Of a stretch of DNA of 7,661 bases, positions 4,369-7,661 are shown in pieces (position 1 is the first letter of the stretch; the number at the start of each line of letters is the position of its first letter). A program made the position numbers and the translations under genes. The notes below the pieces were generated by a model. The model did not search any database and was not told the origin of the DNA. It saw nothing but the letters and a program-made list of their open reading frames with translations. This DNA comes from Anaerolineae bacterium (lineage in GTDB: Bacteria > Chloroflexota > Anaerolineae > 4572-78 > NAK82), in assembly GCA_030597485.1 (NCBI GenBank), contig JAUVRU010000072.1, positions 1-7,661 of the forward strand, read 5' to 3'.

Positions 4369-7300
4369 ATGGAACGCGCGATGATCACCATTGATGGCAA
4401 TGAAGCCACTGCCTACGTTGCCCACAAGGTCAGTGAGGTGATTGCCATCTATCCCATTACTCCTTCATCATCCATGGGCGAATTGGCAGACGCATGGTCG
4501 GCGAAGGGAGAGCCAAACATTTGGGGGACGGTTCCTCTGGTCATAGAAATGCAATCGGAGGGAGGCGCTGCCGGTGCCATACACGGTGCGGTGCAGACGG
4601 GCAGCCTGTCGACTACCTTCACCGCGTCTCAAGGCCTACTTCTGATGATACCCAATATGTACAAGATAGCCGGTGCGCTGACCCCTACTGTCTTCCACGT
4701 GTCAGCTCGCTCACTGGCAGCGCAAGCTTTGTCCATATTTGGAGACCACTCAGACGTGATGGCTACCCGCGCCACCGGCTGGGGTCTGTTGGCTTCCAAT
4801 TCAATCCAACAGGCGCAGGACATGGCGATGATCGCACACGCCGCTACCCTGAAAACACGGGTGCCTTTCGTCCACTTCTTTGAGGGCTTTCGCACATCCC
4901 ATGAGATCAACAAGATAGAGCAGCTGACGCGCGAGGATATGCGTGCCATGATTGACGACGATCTGGTGCGTGCCCACCGAGAGCGTGCTATGTCGCCCGA
5001 TCATCCCATCATCCGAGGCACTGCCCAAAACCCGGATGTCTTCTTCCAGGCTCGGGAGGGCGTCAATCCGTATTACCTGGCCTGCCCCGGCATCGTACAG
5101 GAGACGATGGACAAGTTCGCCGACCTGGTCGGCCGCCAGTACCACCTGTTTGACTACGTGGGGGCACCAGATGCTGAGCGCATTGTCGTGGTGATGGGCT
5201 CCGGCGCGCTCACGACGGCCGCGACCACCAACTACCTGGTGAAACAGGGTGAGAAGGTCGGCTGTGTTCAGGTCCATTTGTACCGCCCGTTCACAGTCGA
5301 GCACTTCCTGGCTGCACTGCCTCCAACCACCAAGGTGATAGCCGTGCTTGACCGAACCAAAGAACCTGGCGCCGCTGGCGAACCGCTCTACCAAGACGTG
5401 GTCACAGCCATACACGAAGGTCTCGACCTAGCGAAGGCACCCTTTGCTGACGTTCCGCAGATCATCGGCGGTCGCTATGGCCTCTCCTCCAAAGAGTTCA
5501 CCCCCGCCATGGTCAACGGCCTTTTCAACGAGATGACCAAGGATAGGCCCAAGAACCACTTCACTTTGGGCATCAACGACGACGTGACCCACACGAGCAT
5601 AGAATACGATCCCGCTTTCTCGATTGAAAGCGAGGATACGGTGCGAGGGGTGTTCTTCGGGCTGGGCGCCGACGGCACTGTCGGGGCCAACAAGAACTCC
5701 ATCAAAATCATCGGCGAGGAGACAGACAACTTCGCGCAGGGATACTTCGTGTACGACTCCAGGAAGGCAGGCGCGGTGACCGTTTCCCACCTGCGTTTTG
5801 GTCCTTGCCCTATTCGCGCTCCGTATCTGGTGGACCAGGCCAACTTCGTGGCTTGCCATCAGTTTTCCTTCCTGGAACGCTTCGACATCCTCAAGTATGC
5901 CATGCCTGGGTCGGTCTTTCTCCTCAACAGCATTTATGGCCCTGATGAGGTTTGGGCCCACCCGCCGCGCGAAGTCCAGGAAGCTATCATCGACAAGAAC
6001 CTGCGTTTCTACGTGATCGACGGATATGATGTGGCCCACCAGACGGGCATGGGCGCTCGCATCAACACCATCATGCAGACCTGCTTCTTCGCCATCAGTG
6101 GCGTCCTGCCACCTGAGGAGGCGATCGAGGCCATCAAGGGCGCCATCAGGAAGAGCTACGGCAAGCGCGGCGAAGCGGTGGTGCAGCGCAACTTCCAGGC
6201 CGTGGGCCAGGCTCTGGCACACCTTCACCAAGTGAAGGTCCCGGACAAAGTCACCAGTACATTCGGCCGCCGCCCACCCATGCCAGAGGACGCGCCACCC
6301 TTTGTTCGCGAGGTGCTCGGGGCCATGGTCGCTGGCGAAGGAGACACGCTGCCGGTAAGCGCGCTGCCAGTGGACGGCACCTATCCCACCGCTACCACCC
6401 AGTACGAGAAGCGTAACATCGCGCTGGAGATACCGGTGTGGGAGCCCGACTTGTGCATTCAGTGTGGAAAATGCAGCTTTGTCTGTCCGCACGCCGTGAT
6501 CCGCGCCAACATATACGACCCGGCCCTGTTGGAGAATGCACCGGCTACGTTCCGCTCCGCTGACGCCAAGTGGAAAGACTTCCCGGACACCAAGTACACG
6601 ATCCAGGTCGCGCCCGAAGACTGCACCGGGTGCGGCCTGTGCGTAGAGGTGTGTCCGGCCAAGGACAAGAGTCAGGTGGGGCGCAAGGCCATCAATATGG
6701 CACCCCAACCCCCGATTCGAGAACAGGAGAATACCAACTACGCGTTCTTCAACTCCTTGCCGGAGATGGATCGCACCCGCTTCAAGTTCAGCCAGATCAA
6801 GAACGTTCAGCTGCTGGAACCGTTGTTTGAGTTCTCAGGTGCCTGTGCCGGCTGCGGTGAGACCCCCTATCTCGTATTGCTCAGCCAGTTGTTCGGGGAC
6901 CGCGTGGTGGCTGCCAACGCCACCGGTTGCTCCTCGATCTACGGCGGTAATCTGCCCACCACACCGTGGGCAGTCAATCGGGACGGGCGGGGTCCGACGT
7001 GGTCAAATTCCTTGTTTGAAGACAATGCCGAGTTCGGTCTGGGCATGCGGCTGACTCTCGACAAGCATCTGGAATTCGCTCGCGAACTTCTCCCTCAACT
7101 GGCCGGCACCATAGGCGAGGGTTTGGTCAACGACCTGCTGGACGCGGATCAGTCAGACGAAGCCGGCATACAGGCTCAGCGTCAACGCGTGGCTGAGCTG
7201 AAGCAGCGCTTGCAGGGGCTGGACGACCGGCGTGCTGCTGATCTGCTCAGCCTGGCTGATGTTCTGACACAGAAGAGCGTATGGATTATCGGCGGTGATG

Positions 7301-7661
7301 GATGGGCCTTCGACATTGGATACGGCGGTCTGGACCACGTGCTGGCTACCGGGCGCAATGTCAACGTGTTGGTGCTGGACACAGGCGTCTACTCCAACAC
7401 AGGCGGTCAGGCGTCCAAGGCCACACCGCGCGCTGCGGTGGCCAAATTCGCGGCCAAGGGCAAGGATAAACCCAAGAAAGACCTGGGCTTGATGGCTATG
7501 GCCTATGGCTACGTGTACGTGGCAAACGTCGCCTTTGGTGCCAACGATCAGCAGACTCTGCGTGCCTTCCTTGAGGCTGAAGCCTACGATGGCCCCTCCC
7601 TTATCCTTGCCTACAGCCCGTGTATCGCCCACGGTATTGATATGCGCAAGGGCCTTGAACA
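4369..7661 (+). CDS. nifJ: Pyruvate:ferredoxin (flavodoxin) oxidoreductase, single-chain type (3' truncated by window end)
   Basis: The frame is open for about 1097 codons and runs off the window; the family is usually near 1170-1200 aa, so roughly 75-100 residues are missing. The enzyme oxidises pyruvate with CoA to acetyl-CoA, CO2 and two reduced ferredoxins, using thiamine diphosphate and three 4Fe-4S clusters in the cytoplasm. The N-terminal domain has 'YPITPSS' (28-34), 'EMQSEGGAAGA' (60-70) and 'FHVSAR' (109-114); Thr31, Glu64 and Arg114 fall at the same numbers I recall for the pyruvate-binding and TPP residues of Desulfovibrio africanus PFOR. A two-cluster ferredoxin insert has Cys696, 699, 702, 706 and Cys752, 755, 758, 762. 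The third cluster ligands are Cys826, 829, 854 and 1085. The TPP-binding domain shows 'GGDGWAFDIGYGG' (975-987) and 'TGVYSNTGGQ' (1005-1014). All fused domains are in the standard order and no key residue is missing. It has its own promoter and ribosome site. The function is very secure; a physiological reverse (CO2-fixing) direction cannot be excluded. Confidence 0.98.
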   Translation, partial: MERAMITIDGNEATAYVAHKVSEVIAIYPITPSSSMGELADAWSAKGEPNIWGTVPLVIEMQSEGGAAGAIHGAVQTGSLSTTFTASQGLLLMIPNMYKIAGALTPTVFHVSARSLAAQALSIFGDHSDVMATRATGWGLLASNSIQQAQDMAMIAHAATLKTRVPFVHFFEGFRTSHEINKIEQLTREDMRAMIDDDLVRAHRERAMSPDHPIIRGTAQNPDVFFQAREGVNPYYLACPGIVQETMDKFADLVGRQYHLFDYVGAPDAERIVVVMGSGALTTAATTNYLVKQGEKVGCVQVHLYRPFTVEHFLAALPPTTKVIAVLDRTKEPGAAGEPLYQDVVTAIHEGLDLAKAPFADVPQIIGGRYGLSSKEFTPAMVNGLFNEMTKDRPKNHFTLGINDDVTHTSIEYDPAFSIESEDTVRGVFFGLGADGTVGANKNSIKIIGEETDNFAQGYFVYDSRKAGAVTVSHLRFGPCPIRAPYLVDQANFVACHQFSFLERFDILKYAMPGSVFLLNSIYGPDEVWAHPPREVQEAIIDKNLRFYVIDGYDVAHQTGMGARINTIMQTCFFAISGVLPPEEAIEAIKGAIRKSYGKRGEAVVQRNFQAVGQALAHLHQVKVPDKVTSTFGRRPPMPEDAPPFVREVLGAMVAGEGDTLPVSALPVDGTYPTATTQYEKRNIALEIPVWEPDLCIQCGKCSFVCPHAVIRANIYDPALLENAPATFRSADAKWKDFPDTKYTIQVAPEDCTGCGLCVEVCPAKDKSQVGRKAINMAPQPPIREQENTNYAFFNSLPEMDRTRFKFSQIKNVQLLEPLFEFSGACAGCGETPYLVLLSQLFGDRVVAANATGCSSIYGGNLPTTPWAVNRDGRGPTWSNSLFEDNAEFGLGMRLTLDKHLEFARELLPQLAGTIGEGLVNDLLDADQSDEAGIQAQRQRVAELKQRLQGLDDRRAADLLSLADVLTQKSVWIIGGDGWAFDIGYGGLDHVLATGRNVNVLVLDTGVYSNTGGQASKATPRAAVAKFAAKGKDKPKKDLGLMAMAYGYVYVANVAFGANDQQTLRAFLEAEAYDGPSLILAYSPCIAHGIDMRKGLE

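Noticed and set aside
4494..4883. 129-aa open frame on the + strand
   Set aside because: It lies out of frame inside the pyruvate-binding domain of nifJ and resembles no protein.
5428..6708. 426-aa open frame on the - strand
   Set aside because: It mirrors nifJ, where the + strand frame holds conserved PFOR domains; long antisense frames are common in GC-rich genes.

Overview
The window reads as an ordinary bacterial chromosome segment of fairly high GC. All well-supported genes lie on the + strand. The gene content (a single-chain pyruvate:ferredoxin oxidoreductase, a MurJ-type flippase next to cell-surface glycosyltransferases, and a cofactor-independent phosphoglycerate mutase-like metalloenzyme) suggests an anaerobic or fermentative bacterium. 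The overall flavour resembles Chloroflexota (Anaerolineae/Caldilineae-like). That placement is an impression from protein style, not from any search, and should be held loosely.

Layout. Bases 1-188 are the last 61 codons of a protein that looks like the C-terminus of a GT4-type glycosyltransferase. After 56 bases comes a WecG/TagA/CpsF (GT26) glycosyltransferase (245-982), whose stop codon sits inside a perfect 9-bp inverted repeat. After a 118-base spacer, a GTG-started MurJ/MVIN-family lipid flippase runs from 1101 to 2813; its start is fixed by a clear Shine-Dalgarno. The 201 bases after murJ hold two stem-loops and a doubtful 38-codon ORF whose stop overlaps the next start. A 304-aa alkaline-phosphatase-superfamily metalloenzyme of unknown substrate follows (3015-3929). 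Bases 3930-4368 hold no + strand gene. They contain a stretch with a coding-like base pattern on the - strand (possible gene remnant), weak hairpins, and then a strong sigma70-type promoter and leader. The rest of the window (4369 to the edge) is nifJ/por, a pyruvate:ferredoxin (flavodoxin) oxidoreductase, cut by the window end after about 1097 codons.

How the genes work together. The first three genes form a plausible cell-envelope polysaccharide cluster: two glycosyltransferases that would build a lipid-linked glycan at the inner face of the membrane, and a flippase that could export a polyprenyl-linked intermediate. Whether this MurJ handles lipid II or the local glycolipid cannot be told from sequence. 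The metalloenzyme and the PFOR look like separate units. The PFOR has its own promoter and makes acetyl-CoA and reduced ferredoxin from pyruvate. I found no mobile element, CRISPR array, tRNA, rRNA or defence system, and nothing that convincingly amounts to a new multi-gene system. The least explained pieces are the antisense coding-like stretch at 3925-4131, the metalloenzyme's substrate and the structured spacer after murJ.
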